NCBI GenBank assembly: GCA_014338405.1
Contig: JTDE01021502.1
Span: forward strand, 41,714 to 105,713
From: Paragonimus skrjabini miyazakii
Taxonomy: Eukaryota > Platyhelminthes > Trematoda > Plagiorchiida > Troglotrematidae
Direction of reading: 5' to 3'
DNA: 64,000 nucleotides
Below are positions 10,701 to 24,391 of the stretch, in pieces. Under the pieces are notes generated by a model. It was not told the origin of the DNA and made no database searches. It was given only the letters and a program-made list of their open reading frames with translations. Position 1 is the first letter of the stretch. Each line of letters begins with the position of its first letter. A program made the position numbers and the translations under genes.

Positions 10701-13700
10701 ACAAGTTGATGAGAGTGTGGAAACTGCACCGTGTTTTTGGTAGTTTTCAAATTGTTGAAGATTTGAATCGCTCCCAGAATGATCCTGAGGTAATCATCAA
10801 ATATTGTCACAAAATACACCAAAAAACAGGGGAAGTATACATTAACGTAAAAACAGGACAGGTAGTCGAGATGTTGTTGAAATATATACTTATTTCGGAT
10901 ACAACGAACTATTGCCATTTTTGGTTGGTCCGACGTGTAAGAAGAAGTACGGAGACAGTCTATTAGTATAGTGCTGAGTTGACGTATATTCGTGAAAATA
11001 CAGACTGAAGTATATTTAATCCGGTCATATATTTGCCTTAGCCGATCCGATGGTATTAGCACTGAAAACACTCACTGCGTGAACATTGGATAACTAGAAC
11101 GACCTTCACTCAGTAGGTGTGATACGGTTGGTAGATGTGCGAAACTGGCAAGCGTGCACACCACAAAACACGCGCTTGTCTGTTTCAAGTGGCTTATGCG
11201 TTAGGGAATTTCAATAGCTTTTTTGTGTAAGATGCTCTGGCTAAGCTAAACTTGGCTAGATGTCTTCATGATCGGTTACTTATGAACAGAAAAATTCGTT
11301 TACAACAGAGAACGAGAATGTCAATCGGTTCAGAGGATTTGCCCTATGTAGTGCACGTTAGGTTGTTGATATTAAGAAACAGATCCTGCTTTTCTTGGCC
11401 GATTAAAGTAGGAATCGCTCACCAGATTTCGACGCTTGTCAGATACCCGTAACCGGTGAAAGTAGCCTGCAATTGGTACTAACTTAAAAGCATTTGTAGA
11501 ATATTGAAATGATAACCAATCTATCTAAATTTTTAGCATAAGCCGAACCCGTTTACCAGCGCGGATAATCAAGAACACTGCGAAGAAATGTGCACTCGAA
11601 GTAACGGATTGAATGCTTCACTGCTTGATAAACATTTGAAGTTCATGGTACGCTAAATGTTCACTCGATTAGGATCTCGAAACAGGCTGCACGCCATCTT
11701 GTTCCATTTGCACGTGGTTGTGCTAGTTCTTCTACGAGTCTGTTGATTTCTTTTGATGTAGTAAAGTTAAATCTTAAACAAGGTCACATCTTTACTGATA
11801 TTTTCTAGGCATACAGGTGCTTGTTGATTTTAGTTTGCATAGTTTCACTGCCATAGGCATATTTGAGTGCAAATGTTTTGGTGAACGCATGGATTGTTAA
11901 TTTGCAGACGTTGGATTTAGGTGATTATTCGCATCTGCTCAACCTCAGCTGAACAGGAAATAAACAGTCTCAGCTAGCAATCATCTGAGACTCATGTCGA
12001 GCAGTAAATAGTCAGACTGCAAGCAACAAAATGGCGTAGGCGATATTACACCCAACAACTTATTTATTCGTTCAAACAAAGGATTGCAGGCATCCTCGCC
12101 AATTTTTGGTATCCTACTGATGCCTGAGAGTTAGTCAAGTCAAAGAGCTTCGTTGCCTTTGAGTACAATTTGACTAGTGTAAAATATTTTAACTCACTGA
12201 CCAACCCGACTAAAATTTGGTAGCATATTTTACATTCGCTTTTTTGTTCTTTAATGCTTATTTGACACGCGTTTTTCGCATCTTGTTAAATAATGAAAAA
12301 CTTTACCAATATTTATGAAACGATTCTGAATTTCACAGTCTTCTTCATATGATCATTGTGGATGAAAATTTGATATATACATGAATCTACGCTCACTTGC
12401 GGTTGGATATTTTCAATTGCTGCATGTATATTTAGGCTATAAAACACCCAATAAATCATGTCTTATCAGTGCGCAAATACAATGTGTTCACTATGATAAC
12501 GTCATGTTCACCGGCTTGACTGGGGTATAACACAATTATGCTTTTAGTGTACTAAATTGGATACAATGACGGGCATTTGTTGAAAGCGTGATCATAATTA
12601 CTGTGTGTCAGTGGTTATCATGGCTGTCGCTAGAGATTTAAACAAATGTCTTATGGGGTAGGTTGCTTAAGGAAATTTACTGGCTGTCTTGCCGTCAGTC
12701 ACTGGTTTACTTAATGTATTGAGTTGTCGGATATGGTCGACAAAATAGTGAGGAAGTGAATGCCACTGTGATGAAATTTGATAGCACTGCATTCGTTATA
12801 GTCATTTGTAGAAATCTAATTGGTGATGCACGAAAAGGCGTCATGTTTCGAATGGAAGTATAAATAACGAGCGAGCAATTGGTTTCATCAAGTATTTTAG
12901 GAATGACTGATGATTTTGCTATGGACAATCATAGTGGAAACGGTGTAAAACTGGTATATCATATATGGACACGGAGACTGTCACAACTGTTGAGATTCAG
13001 AACGTGAAACTCAGAAGTGTGTGACGGAAAGTACCTACAACATTGCTACCTCTCACAGCCTTCTGTGAATCCAATTAGGATACGATAAAATGTCAACTTA
13101 CTGAAGGACACGTTTGCAAGCATATGTAATTATTAAGCCAGCTAACTAGCACTCTTGCAGGATCTGATTTGAAACGGATCTGTCCGTTATGCTGGCTGTA
13201 GTTTATACCACATAATTATGTCTCCTGTGTGACATCATTTGATGATAGTTGCTGAAAGTACCGCGGATGGTTTCGCACAGCCAATTTTATTGTTACGGCA
13301 AAGTGTAGAGATCTTCTAAGGAATCAATCTGCATCACTCAGTTTCTCTCTTATTCCTTGTACATAGAATGGATTAAAATCAAAATGTCTCCATAAAAATT
13401 TCAATCGGTTTTATTCCAGACGAACCTTGTGTTCTTTCGAATGAGCATGCTTCTACGCATATTGCTTGCTTCAGGGTAAAATTTTACTATCAAACCATGG
13501 AAGGCTGTTTGCAAATATCTGAAATGTCATGCTTACCTTCCTAATTTATTCGACTGATACTCCATTGATGAAATCGCACACGTTGTCCTAAGTGCTATTC
13601 TAACACTGAGGGTGTGTGTTAAATGTTCAAAGCGACGTCTATTAAATGAATATGGAGGTTGATACCTGGTAACCGAAAACCATTCCATCGAGGAAGAAAA

Positions 13701-14058
13701 CCTGTTTTTCATGGTAAGGTTATTTCAGCAGTTTGTTAGCAACAGAGTGCTTGATACGGTTCACGTCTAAAGTAAAATTGTAGTTGCAATCAACTCATCC
13801 GCTTGCGCTGCAAAATAAGCTGTAATTGTTTATATGATTTACTTAGTTGAAATAGTGGGCAAAAGTACGTCTGCTGTGTTATGATTGATTAAGTCGAATA
13901 GATAAATGTTAATTTTAAGCGCGGGCTAAATGGTACTTAGTGTAGTAAGACAGTTATTTCAGACAGAATATTGCTTACGTTCGGTGACGGCGGTTTGGTA
14001 GCTTCGCGAAGCAACGATTCGCGATAGACGACTCGCTTGTCGGTATGTGTGTACTCAC
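7702..14058 (-). other. 6.4-kb intron between E5 and E6
   Basis: AT-rich non-coding sequence. It contains an AC repeat at 8111-8125, a GT repeat at 9180-9193 and a short stretch at 9899-9928 that matches the tail of the Penelope-like element at 53.96 kb. A 166-codon minus open frame at 10571-11071 is the longest unexplained one in the window; it has no domain I recognise. Confidence 0.5.
9899..9928 (+). repeat. Short match to a Penelope-like element tail, degenerate hammerhead-like
   Basis: Thirty bases starting GATGAAACAACGG match 25 of 30 positions of 53963-53992, which lies just after a Penelope-like GIY-YIG coding remnant. Both copies keep TGATGA- or GATGA-like and G(A/G)AA-like blocks at hammerhead spacing. 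No Penelope coding sequence was recognised beside this copy, so it may be a solitary tail or a chance match. Confidence 0.3.
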
Positions 14059-14120
14059 ATCGCACCAGAGCTTCTTTACCAAGCCTCTGGTTCATGTGTA
14101 CTTCATAGGTAGCGTTGATT
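14059..14120 (-). CDS. 62-bp micro-exon, Ig E-F region (E5)
   Basis: The acceptor has a good pyrimidine tract (TTGTTTTCACTCTAACAG) and the donor CGAT/GTGAGT is strong. The exon completes a Gly codon from the upstream exon and reads INATYEVHMNQRLGKEALVR, leaving one base (phase 1). It contains an N-A-T glycosylation sequon. Entry phase 2 matches 24391-23986 and exit phase 1 matches 7701-7661. An open frame of 81 codons extends beyond both splice sites, but the flanking sequence is not Ig-like. Confidence 0.75.
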
Positions 14121-17100
14121 CTGTTAGAGTGAAAACAATAGTTAGTTATACTACTCATGTAATGTGAAATCTGAATAATCACGACATATTAACACGGTTA
14201 CACAGCAAACATTATTCATGAACTAAAAACAGTGAACAAAAATTCAACCTTAGGTGCACTTACACGCCGAATGTTGTAGGAGTCAACTGTTGGATACTAA
14301 ATCAATTGTATGTCTAGATTCCATCGCAATAGCTTTCTTGCTCAGCGACTGTCTTGAAAAATTCTCGGTGAGAAATGCATACTCTACCCAAGGCCCATGC
14401 TGATATTTTTAATGAGATTTTCAGAATTCATCCCTCTAAGCTAGGTCGCCATAACTGGTATAGCATTATCGTGCATTTAACGGTTCTAAACTAAAATTGT
14501 TTTGGATGTTATTCAAACCATTTGGCAGGAATTACTGTTTACAGTATTCAGCTTGGCAATATACTGTTTTATTCCTAACTAAAAGGTTGTGATTGCCTTT
14601 GTTTAATTACACACATATGTCGTCACCTATGTACACTTTTCACGAGTAGTGTCTTGTTTTAAACATGACAGTTTCACGAACAATTTTGCCACATCGCTCG
14701 TTTGAACGGGATTCACAGTATAAACTACTTTTGTGCAGGCTGTTAAATTCTCGCCCATTACCACAGATGTGCATTATAACTTAACCCAATATCTCATTAC
14801 GTTGATTCGACACTGTTCAGAAGTAGTCTATCGACACCAAAAAAGTGCAGTTTACATCAATTTACTCCCTTCACTAGATACATCACTGATAACTGTTGAG
14901 TCCGTGGTGTACACAGCAACAATATACTATCACCGTTTGGTGAGATGAGCTTGTGATGGATATGTCTGAAATGTCTCAGATGACAAATACATTTAGAACT
15001 GGAGTACAAGGCGATTAACACACTCAACCACAAAGAGTTATTGAAAATAAACTTGACCCATTGAATTACGCTAAGGTTCGTAAACTTTTCCGTTAGTACG
15101 ACTTGTATAAGTCACTCAACATAGTATTTGGCGTGTTTATCTTCAATCACAAAAAATTCTTCAGACTATCGTCATAATAAAACAACATACAACACAGTGT
15201 ACTACGTGAGCCCTGCTGCTAATACCAGGAGGGTGAACTCATAACTTAAATACAAGTTAGTTTCTTCCTATAGAATTGAAAAGGAAGATGGGATTTTCCA
15301 AGTAAAAAGACATCCTTTGCATGTTCCCTAGTCCGAGAAAGCCCACACGTAACCATTTGCGCCATCTATGGACGGTGGCCCATATAGTTAATGCTCCATC
15401 AATGGAAATCGCAGCATAACGTGAACAGAGGCAGTTCTATGAAGTGCAAAAAACATTTCAAATGGTGAAAGCGGATGAGATAACGAAAACCTAGTGCAAA
15501 TCTTAAATGTCTAATGGACATGCTGTACCTGGAGGTCAAAACTATTCGAGGTTAGTCGGTACATGCCAGATGGCTTGACAACATCATAAATCATTCACAG
15601 CTACAGGAGGTCAGAGAAAACCGTTGAGTATTTCATTCGCCGAAGAAATCTGTGAACACGTACAGTGTTATGTGTTACAATTATTTATGGAAAGAATATC
15701 GAGATATAAAGGAGAATTTCCAGTCAAAGAGTTTGGAAAAATTATCAAACAAGATTACCAATAACTGCTGTAGAAAAAATACAAAATGAACAAGTAGTGT
15801 AAGAGCTAAACGAACACAGTACACAATGCATAATGAAAGCTCAACTCTCTAAGCGGCAAACAGCTGTAGACAGGCTGACACATTAAGTTGTGAAGAGAAC
15901 ATGCACTATGAGGACATTACATTTCTAAGGATTTTAACCCCCTTGTAGATAATGGAAGCTCTGCCGAAAGTTGTCAGTGTGAAAAATGTCATTTTTATTC
16001 GTGAGTAAAAAACTGCGGCACTTAGAGTGAGAATAAGAGTTTTACTCATTTTTATGGATGCGTATATAAAACCGGATTTTTCTGCTATCCTGAACTCTGG
16101 TCGCTCTGATTGGAGTGTTTAGTAGGTCATTTTACCATCGACGCGTTAGGTCAAAGTCAGCCATCGGGTGATGTTATCGTAAACTCAGCGGGCTAGCTAA
16201 ACATATCTTTGATTGCCGATAAATAGATGAGTGTTTGACAAATCTCATTTTAAGCTTCCCCACATGTTCTCTTAGATTTCCTAGTCCAGTAAATTGTTCA
16301 ACAAGATTCGAGTTTCACTGTACGTTAGACCTCATTAGTAACGCATATTGTTGTTACTGCCGGGATTCGATCATTATTATCAAAAGGAAGTGTTTGAGTG
16401 ATCAACTGTTGTTATTCGGTTGCGCGTAACGGGAATTCGATAATGGTCGAAATGGTTTCTTCGTGAAAACGCTTTTGTAGTTCGAATTTTAGTTATTTCA
16501 GTGCCATATACTACTAATACCATAAGTGGCGAGACCTGTTATGAACAAAACTAGGATACATAGAATTTATTTCCAAAAGGTTTAATGGAACGTTCATCTG
16601 AAAAGTAAATTTGCTAGTGTCCACAGCTGTTGCTCGATTTGTGGTACCAATTCTGATGTGAATATGAAGAGAACTTATCTAACAAGACCTCGAGAATGAT
16701 GGTAATTTATTGTGCTAACGAATCTAATTAATAGTTTGTCAAATCAATACCATAGCTGTTTACTGTGAAAGTCAAACTGGACTAATAATGGTCCAGCTTG
16801 AACACCTAGTCATTCACGGATTACACGGGCAAACTGGAGATTTAGTGATTTACGATGTTAACAGTGATAGTAACTGGTTGCATTCATTTATGTGGATAGT
16901 CCTTGAGTGTTAACGAGTTGGCCGGAAATTAGATGAACGTTACGAAATTGAGCAGTAGAAGTCACATGGACAATGTTATCTGGCTGTGATATTTTTGTCA
17001 ATTGCAAATGATGGTAAGTTAAACTCGTGTATTTTGTAGTTCAACTCAAGATTCAGCACTAAAACTTCTACATCCGTTCATTTACTTTACAAAACTATCC

Positions 17101-20100
17101 GGTGGTTAAGCAGTTATAGCAATTACTGGTTTATTAGCGTTATTTCTCGTGATTACAATGATGGAACAACTGTGATGACAGAGATATTTATTAACTGTGA
17201 TTTACGTCCTCGAGATACACAGAAAAAATCTGTTGATGATAACATGAAGATAAACTGTGATAGATTTGTCCGACTAGACAAATTCGCAAGCTGTGCATAT
17301 GATTTATAGGCTGCTTAGTTGATGAAATGATGAAGTATTTTATCCTGAGTTGAAGTATTTCAGTCAGTTTTCTTTATTCTTTCTGTTCAGTAGATATGGA
17401 TGAAAGCCACAGGAAATAGTGACGATGCTGCTGAATAGCTCGTCCAACCCTAGAGTTAAACATTAACGAAAATGTCTCATTGTGGAATGTGTGAACTAGT
17501 GCATTATTCGAACAAAACAAACAACTTGCACTGTTAACCATTGTCACGATTTTGTGAGTAACTTTGAGCAACTATCGCAACCGTTCAGAACTTCCGATCA
17601 AGTGCGACGTTATTTGAGGTTTCGCTTCCCAAACAAAGCGTGGTAAAAATTGTTTTGCTAAAATGCAGCTAGACAGCTGCAGTGCAGTGTTGTAGGCAAC
17701 TATTAGGAGCGTATCATTATTGTTGTGTTTCCCACTGATCATCAGACTGAGTTACCATCCAAGTCCGTGAGTTGATATACAGCGATGAATTAACCATAAA
17801 TCATGTATAAGGTTGGGTTGGAGCACATTTTTACAGCAATTTCTTTACTGGAAATCCCTCTTCTCAAATTTTAAAAGTACTCGTTGATTGTAACACAGAA
17901 TTATTCAACTACTACAATTTAACGTGACAACATTCATTCACAGTCAGAAAACACATGTGGCTGTTTGCACAATCCTCTAGACTTAGTTTATTAGCACTGA
18001 TGCGGGATTTAAGATGTGCTGCGCAACTGGTGATGAGTGCGCAGGACTATCACAACTGCGGTTAGTCCTGAGTGGAATCACTGACGGCCCACTGCAACTT
18101 GCAGCAACTGACAAAACATGGTTAGGAAAGGCACAAACCAAATGATAGTAGGTTGGAAAAACAATAAGTATTTAACAGTGGATCCTACTACGAATTTTAA
18201 TGTTGTGGAATCTACATTGACAATAGATTTCGAAAAGCTGGAGTGTCTAATGCACGTTGAATTTCTATTTCGTCTCAGGTGTGAATAAGAACGGATAACC
18301 TAGAGTTCGATGTAAAGCGATTGCACGCATCTTCTTGATAATCAGGAGCACAAGCATGTTGCGAACAAAATGCTCTACATTAATTGAAGCGAAGTCAGCC
18401 GAACCATCGACAATCTAAGAACATCCTTTACTTTCGCTCTTTTGACAATTAAAAATCATGGCTACTGTCGACTAAATACATTGTAAATTGCCAGTCGGGA
18501 TACTCCCTTTATCTTAAAATGTATGATTGCATTAACAAAGCAAAAAGCTCCATTTCATTTTGGAATGAATTATTGAGCTACAAATAAAATCTGTGAGAAC
18601 TGTTCTTTCAGTCTGTCTAAATCCACCTTCATTTTCTGTGAGTGTGAAATTTTTCCACTCCCTTGTATTATGTGAATGAGATAAAGAGTCAATTGATTAG
18701 ACTTTAATGGGTTACAAAACGACTTCATGTAGGCCGTCCGTTGGGGCGAGTATACAATCCACATAACACGAAGCATATTTAGATGACATTTTCTCCTGTT
18801 AGCACCCAAGATTACCTGACAATGTCAAATGGAGATGTTTTGAGTTTGGCGTAGTGGCAACTTCGCCTGGCTCACATTGACTGCAAAAGTGGCTGCTGAT
18901 TACCAGATAAAATGAAGTTGTATTCATGGAATGTCTGAAAGATTATATCAGTGACCCAGTACAAACTGACCCGTTTTTCCTCTTAGCCCTTGATAATTGA
19001 TTTGCTTTCTTGTTCAGATGAAAGTCAACCGCGAAAGTAACGGATTATAACCGGCAGAAAACAACATGCCCAGAAGTGGTCACTGTTCTATAAGCTTAGG
19101 TTCACCGTCACACAAGAAGCTCACAGGCTTCGCATTTGGATTTAGTTAGACGCCTAACTTACTTTTTTATGAAACCTACGGTATAGTAGGATGCATTAGA
19201 TGGTCAACCGAGTTTTCCAAGCACTTCAGCCTAGAATTTTATTGATGCTACTGGGAAGCGTCGAAACTATGGTACCCATATTGCTTGTTCTGAATATTTC
19301 GAAGTGTCTCCCGTTATGAGTTATGTGGACCTAATGATAAACTCATCCCGAACACATGTAAACAACTCGAAGATCTGAGAAGGTTTAATGATATAACAGC
19401 AGCTGCGTAGTGGCAGTCAGTGACCGTGCTAGTATTATGTTAAAGTTCTCGTAATGTTTATCAGTTTTCTTGAATGCCGCACCTCCCACATGGGCAAAAT
19501 AGAACGGCGCTCGCGCAGTTAGTTAGCCCGGTCTGTTCCCGTTTGAACTGAACGTGAAGTAAAACAAGTCCGGAAGACTGCTGTCACGCAGCCACCGCAA
19601 CGCAATCTGTCAATAATTTCGACTGCATGTCACCTGTCGAACTCTGAACATGTGGCAGTCATGATTAATGCTTTCGAAGCCATTTACGTTACCAGTACTT
19701 GATTACTGCTTCGAACAGCTGACGCTATTACAAGTTAAAGACAATAATCACTCGTTTTTCATGGTATAATTAAAGAGCGACACCCGAAACTGCCATGCAA
19801 AATCAACAATTTTTTGTTGGTATGCTTTTATTGCTTTGGCTGACAATCTTGGATGGAATGTGTATTTTTCAATAATATTGACTATTGAGAGATTTTGAAA
19901 AGGGTTGTACAAATCAAATGGCCCTCAAGGTAGATTGTAGCTGTTGCATACCCATAGAACCTATAGTCGGATTTTTCAAGAAAAAAAGCACCATACTCTA
20001 GCTTCTCTTTTGTCAGGATTCGTCAGTGGAGCGTACGCTGACAAAACAGTAATTATTGACACACTTTCACAAAGCACTCACGCTGTTCAGTCTGCCATTA

Positions 20101-23100
20101 GCTTTGTGTTTAAACAATATGAAAATCTAATGAGTTGTGGCGAATTAAAATATCCAGTTTAATGCTTCGGTAAAAAATGTGTGCTGAACAACTTAGAGGA
20201 AATAAAGCCAATGGTCATTCACCTGGGGGGATCGGCTCACTTCGAAAAATATGAATCGGTAAATTAACCAAATGTAGTAAAAATGTTATTTCTTTTTCAG
20301 GCTTTTCATGTATAACTGGAAATAATTTGTTAATCTTGCATTTATTATGCGGAATGAAAACGAATTTGCAACAAAGTACGCTACCAAGTTGTTGGTGACA
20401 AACCCACGCAATATTTCAAACCAAAATATCACATCAGTACGCTTTGAAATGTGCTTGAATTAAGCTGCACAATATATTGACATTACAATCTGAATGCTTA
20501 TCATATTGATCAACTGACGAATCTTCCGTCTTCTGCTGTGGTTAATTCAAAGATGTACAGTTGTTAGACACTGCCAACCGTTTATGCAACATCTGCTGGC
20601 GACCTGAGGTTCTTCGATTCAAGAAGAAACCCAGAGGAAATCCTCATCTTTCGCCAGATTCGGACACATGAGAAGAACCGGCTGAGCGCAGATGTCTGAT
20701 GACTTTGTAACGCTGCCAACCAATTCCACTTACATTCTTAAATTGGATAAGAGATAAGCTCTCTCGGTGTAATTTGTTTACAGCCATTATTGAACAGTCG
20801 AATCTACATGTTCTCAGTGGATTTGAATGATTAAATACCATATAGCCAATTAAGTATGCGAATGAACAAAAAGTGATTTACGCAAGCGATATGCATTAAC
20901 TCTGGGAACTCTGGGCACGCCGCTTCAGCTTACATATTTAGCTGCCATCGCACTTCCGATGAATATGAGTGCATCTCATCCAATCTTACTGGTTCTCAAC
21001 TGCAGCATATTCTTGTTTTAGTGGCTGAATTAATTTCAGATGTTGAGGGCATTTGGTCATGTCGACGCAACTGCGATTATGACACCTATGTCTTATTCAG
21101 TGTTCTTCCATAGATACAAGCTGATAAGAGTACGTGAAGTTTCTTGCTTTATTAATAAGCATGTTCAGTTGTTTCAAACGATTTCAATCGCTGTCGATAT
21201 TAACACGTACTCAAAAGAACTACTTCCTTTTTCTAACGGCGGTATGTCATTTCTTTTAGGTGAAATGTCTCCTGCATACTCCGTAATTTACCAAGCAGGC
21301 ACCGCCAAAAACAATCGTTCGCTAACTCCTGATAATGATCATGCAATCATTACATGAAAAATGTTCGACATTTTGGGAATCAGCAAATCAGAATGGTGGC
21401 AAACTGAAGTACCTTTCTGAATAACAATAGAGGTAGATGATGAGGATTTTGAAGTCAAAATATTCTACACTAAGTGGCGCCGAAATAGAATATACTCAGG
21501 CTACAGGCGACAAACACGAAAGATAGATTTTCATCGAATATTTTACCATCAGTGGGAAAGGGGTAACTGTTGTGTATGGAACATCATTTTTTTCAGTTAG
21601 TATATTTTAATAGGAGGTAATTCTGATATGCATTTTATTTCATATTCACGAATAGACCGTAGTTACTGATGAAAAAGTTAAGCCCACATGAGCGAATTCA
21701 TTTTTATCCTTGCATGATGTGCAGAGGGTATGTTCAACTTGCATACAGAGAAAAGTATTATTAATATGAAGTAAAGTTGACTTTGTTCATTTAGGATTTT
21801 TTATTTGGCTCTCAAGTGTGGCGTTTAAAAATCATAGCAACTTCTGTAGAATTTTTCCCAAACCATAACAAATTGCTGCTACGATCTCTAGTTCAAAAAA
21901 CGGACAAGCATTGGTTATGTAGACATTCTTTTCCCGATTTGAATACTCGACTATTTCGAGTTACTAACACTCTAACTTGTTCCAGTAGAGATGGATTTCT
22001 AAAATAGGTAAATACCTTACGAGCATTGACTTTTACCTCGGTTATTCCATTACGTTCACTTAAGCCTACCGGACAAGATGAATATTCATGTGGACAGAGC
22101 CAACACTTACGCAGTTGGCATGCCCACGTATAATTGTTCGGCTAACCTAACCCTAAGGAAGAAAGCCTAAGTAAAATATAAGAACGTCTAAAGTAGAATA
22201 ATCTGGGCCATCATTTGACAGTTATCAAGAAAAGAACGTTATAAAATACTATGTTGCAACTCTCTCGTGTAATCATATACTGATATGTATATATGCATTC
22301 GAAGACCGACGAATTTACGTTTGGAAACGCTAAAAATAAATTAGACTGAAAGTCTGAATACTTTAGATCACCACATTTTACTCTTCCTTGTCATACTTCA
22401 CATATAAGAAAAACAGCAAGAATATAATCCAACCAAATTAAGAAACTTTGTCTGACTTCTATTGATTGTAACAGTCATGTCTGTTACAGTGCAATATTGA
22501 AATATTCCGCAAAATATGACAGTAACGTATAAGTTAAATAAACTATCCAAATAATTTCACCTCTATTGAAAGGCACAGCAGCTTATTAGTTTACAGCTGA
22601 AGCATTCAACTTGGAATCCGTTGGAGTAGAATAGTGAAGATAATCACAAAATCACAAAACAAAGAACGGTTACACAATTTCATGAATTTCTGTAAACTAC
22701 CATGACTTGGAGCCGTGAAGTGTCTCAATGTGTTAATCAGATGTATTATCGGAAACATTACCTGTTGGAAATATTGACTTGTCTGGTACATTTTTCATTT
22801 TATGTTGGTATGATGCAAGCAATCAAATTAGTTGAATAATGTTTGGTATTTATTAAGAAGTTAATCTTGAATTTGTTCTTATTGTCTTTTGCTACTTGCT
22901 GTGAGCATTCAGTCCAAAATCTTTATCACGACTGAAAGCATAGAATATATGTTTTATCCGTTTCCATAATCATAATTGTCTGCCTGTTAGGACCTTCTTG
23001 TTTCGGCTTTGTTTAGCTTGATGTTATGTTACACTATATTTCAGTTTTAGTGAGTTCATTTTCATTTGCCTACTAATCAGTTGCAAAGCCATTTCCAATT

Positions 23101-23985
23101 GCTCTATTTTGAAAGTCTTTTCAAATGCACATTGTCAGTATCCGGTTGATTGGTGTTCCGGACAACAAAATACACACGATGCATTATTGGCGGTAGTAAT
23201 GTGTAAATTCCAATCGTTTCTACCGCCTTTTTTATGTTTCTTCCGACAGGGCAGATGGTCTCTGTGATTATCAATGCTACTGGAATGGTCAATTATGCGG
23301 TACTGAATGGATTCTCCTTATTCACCAGGAACCATTCAACATTGCCAATTGCCCATCGTCGCTTCATCTGTTGCTTGTTCATACTTAACTCGCTAACCAA
23401 GTCGACGGTACGTGTGTTTTACCAGCCGTTATTTCTGACACGCCCGACAAGACAGAATCAATTTTAGACGTTGGGGCACCGTAAACATTCTAATATTGGT
23501 GCCAGCTGGTATGGTGGCCTAGTGCCTAGCGAGCAGTATTATTTCCTTGGGTACTTACTGGATATTTATTAGAAAAATGAATGTCACCGGTGAGAATAAT
23601 TTACTATATGCCTCCAAACCACAACCAGATTGAATGACTTAGTCCTGTGTGACTGGTCTTCACTCGAAATTGCTCCGGAAAACAATCCAGAGAAGACATT
23701 TGTAACATTTGGTGCCATCACGAGTTCAAAAACCGCTCAAAGTCGGATAAATTTCAATAAAAGCACATATCCATGCGAAGTAATGTAAGGAAACCTAGTC
23801 TTTTGTGTGAAATGCAATGTACCTTAAAATAAATCAGTTGGATATCAATCTGACCTAATAAACTTAGGAAACGGTCACACAACCCATTACATTGAGTAGC
23901 GATCGATCGTTTGACGCACTGACTGAACTATTAGCTTGCATTATTTAGTAGTGGTAATAGCAGTAGTCGTAATTGCATTGCTCAC
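14121..23985 (-). other. 9.9-kb intron between E4 and E5
   Basis: AT-rich sequence with scattered open frames of 60-105 codons on both strands, none with a recognisable motif. I see no transposon coding remnant, RNA gene or strong repeat. Confidence 0.45.
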
Positions 23986-24391
23986 CCGAAAAATCTGTTT
24001 GCCTCGTAATTGATCAAATTAATTGTTACACGATTCATTGGTTGTCCGTTCATTGTGAAAAGTTTCAACTGTACTGATGAATTTGTTGCGGGTGGCGCTT
24101 CACTTGGAATCGCTAAGTCGTCTGTGCTTTCTGTCGAATGATTATGATCGTCTTCTTCTTCAAACTCCATTGATCTTTTCCTCCGAGTTGGTTTGGTCTC
24201 CCAAGCAAGGGGATAGCCAGTCACAAGACAGGACGCAATCCATGGTTTATGGCTGACGAAATACGTTGACTCGGCGGGGATCAATTCCATTTCCGGTTGA
24301 GAACGAACCAAGATTTGACCGACTGCCTGGGCTCGCCCGGCCTTGTTCGTTACTGTGCATCGGTATAAGCCATGGTCTGTGCGACGCAAAT
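23986..24391 (-). CDS. Ig exon: end of third and most of fourth Ig domain (E4)
   Basis: This 406-bp exon enters in phase 1 and leaves in phase 2 at CGG/GTGAGC. It opens with LRRTDHGLYRCTVTNKAG, a textbook Ig F-G segment (D-x-G-x-Y-x-C, N-x-x-G). After a linker (QILVRSQPEMELIP) the next Ig domain starts. Its B-strand cysteine is at exon residue 54 (WIASCLVTG) and its C-strand tryptophan at residue 63. A long insert follows, with a basic cluster TRRKRS at residues 68-73 and then an acidic run (EFEEEDD). The domain is completed by the two micro-exons downstream. N-H-S and N-S-S sequons fit an extracellular location. The join to 33388-33105 places the third domain's cysteines about 75 residues apart, which is normal for the family. 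Confidence 0.9.

Noticed and set aside
21040..21357. 105-codon plus open frame
   Set aside because: No recognisable domain or splice context; chance length.
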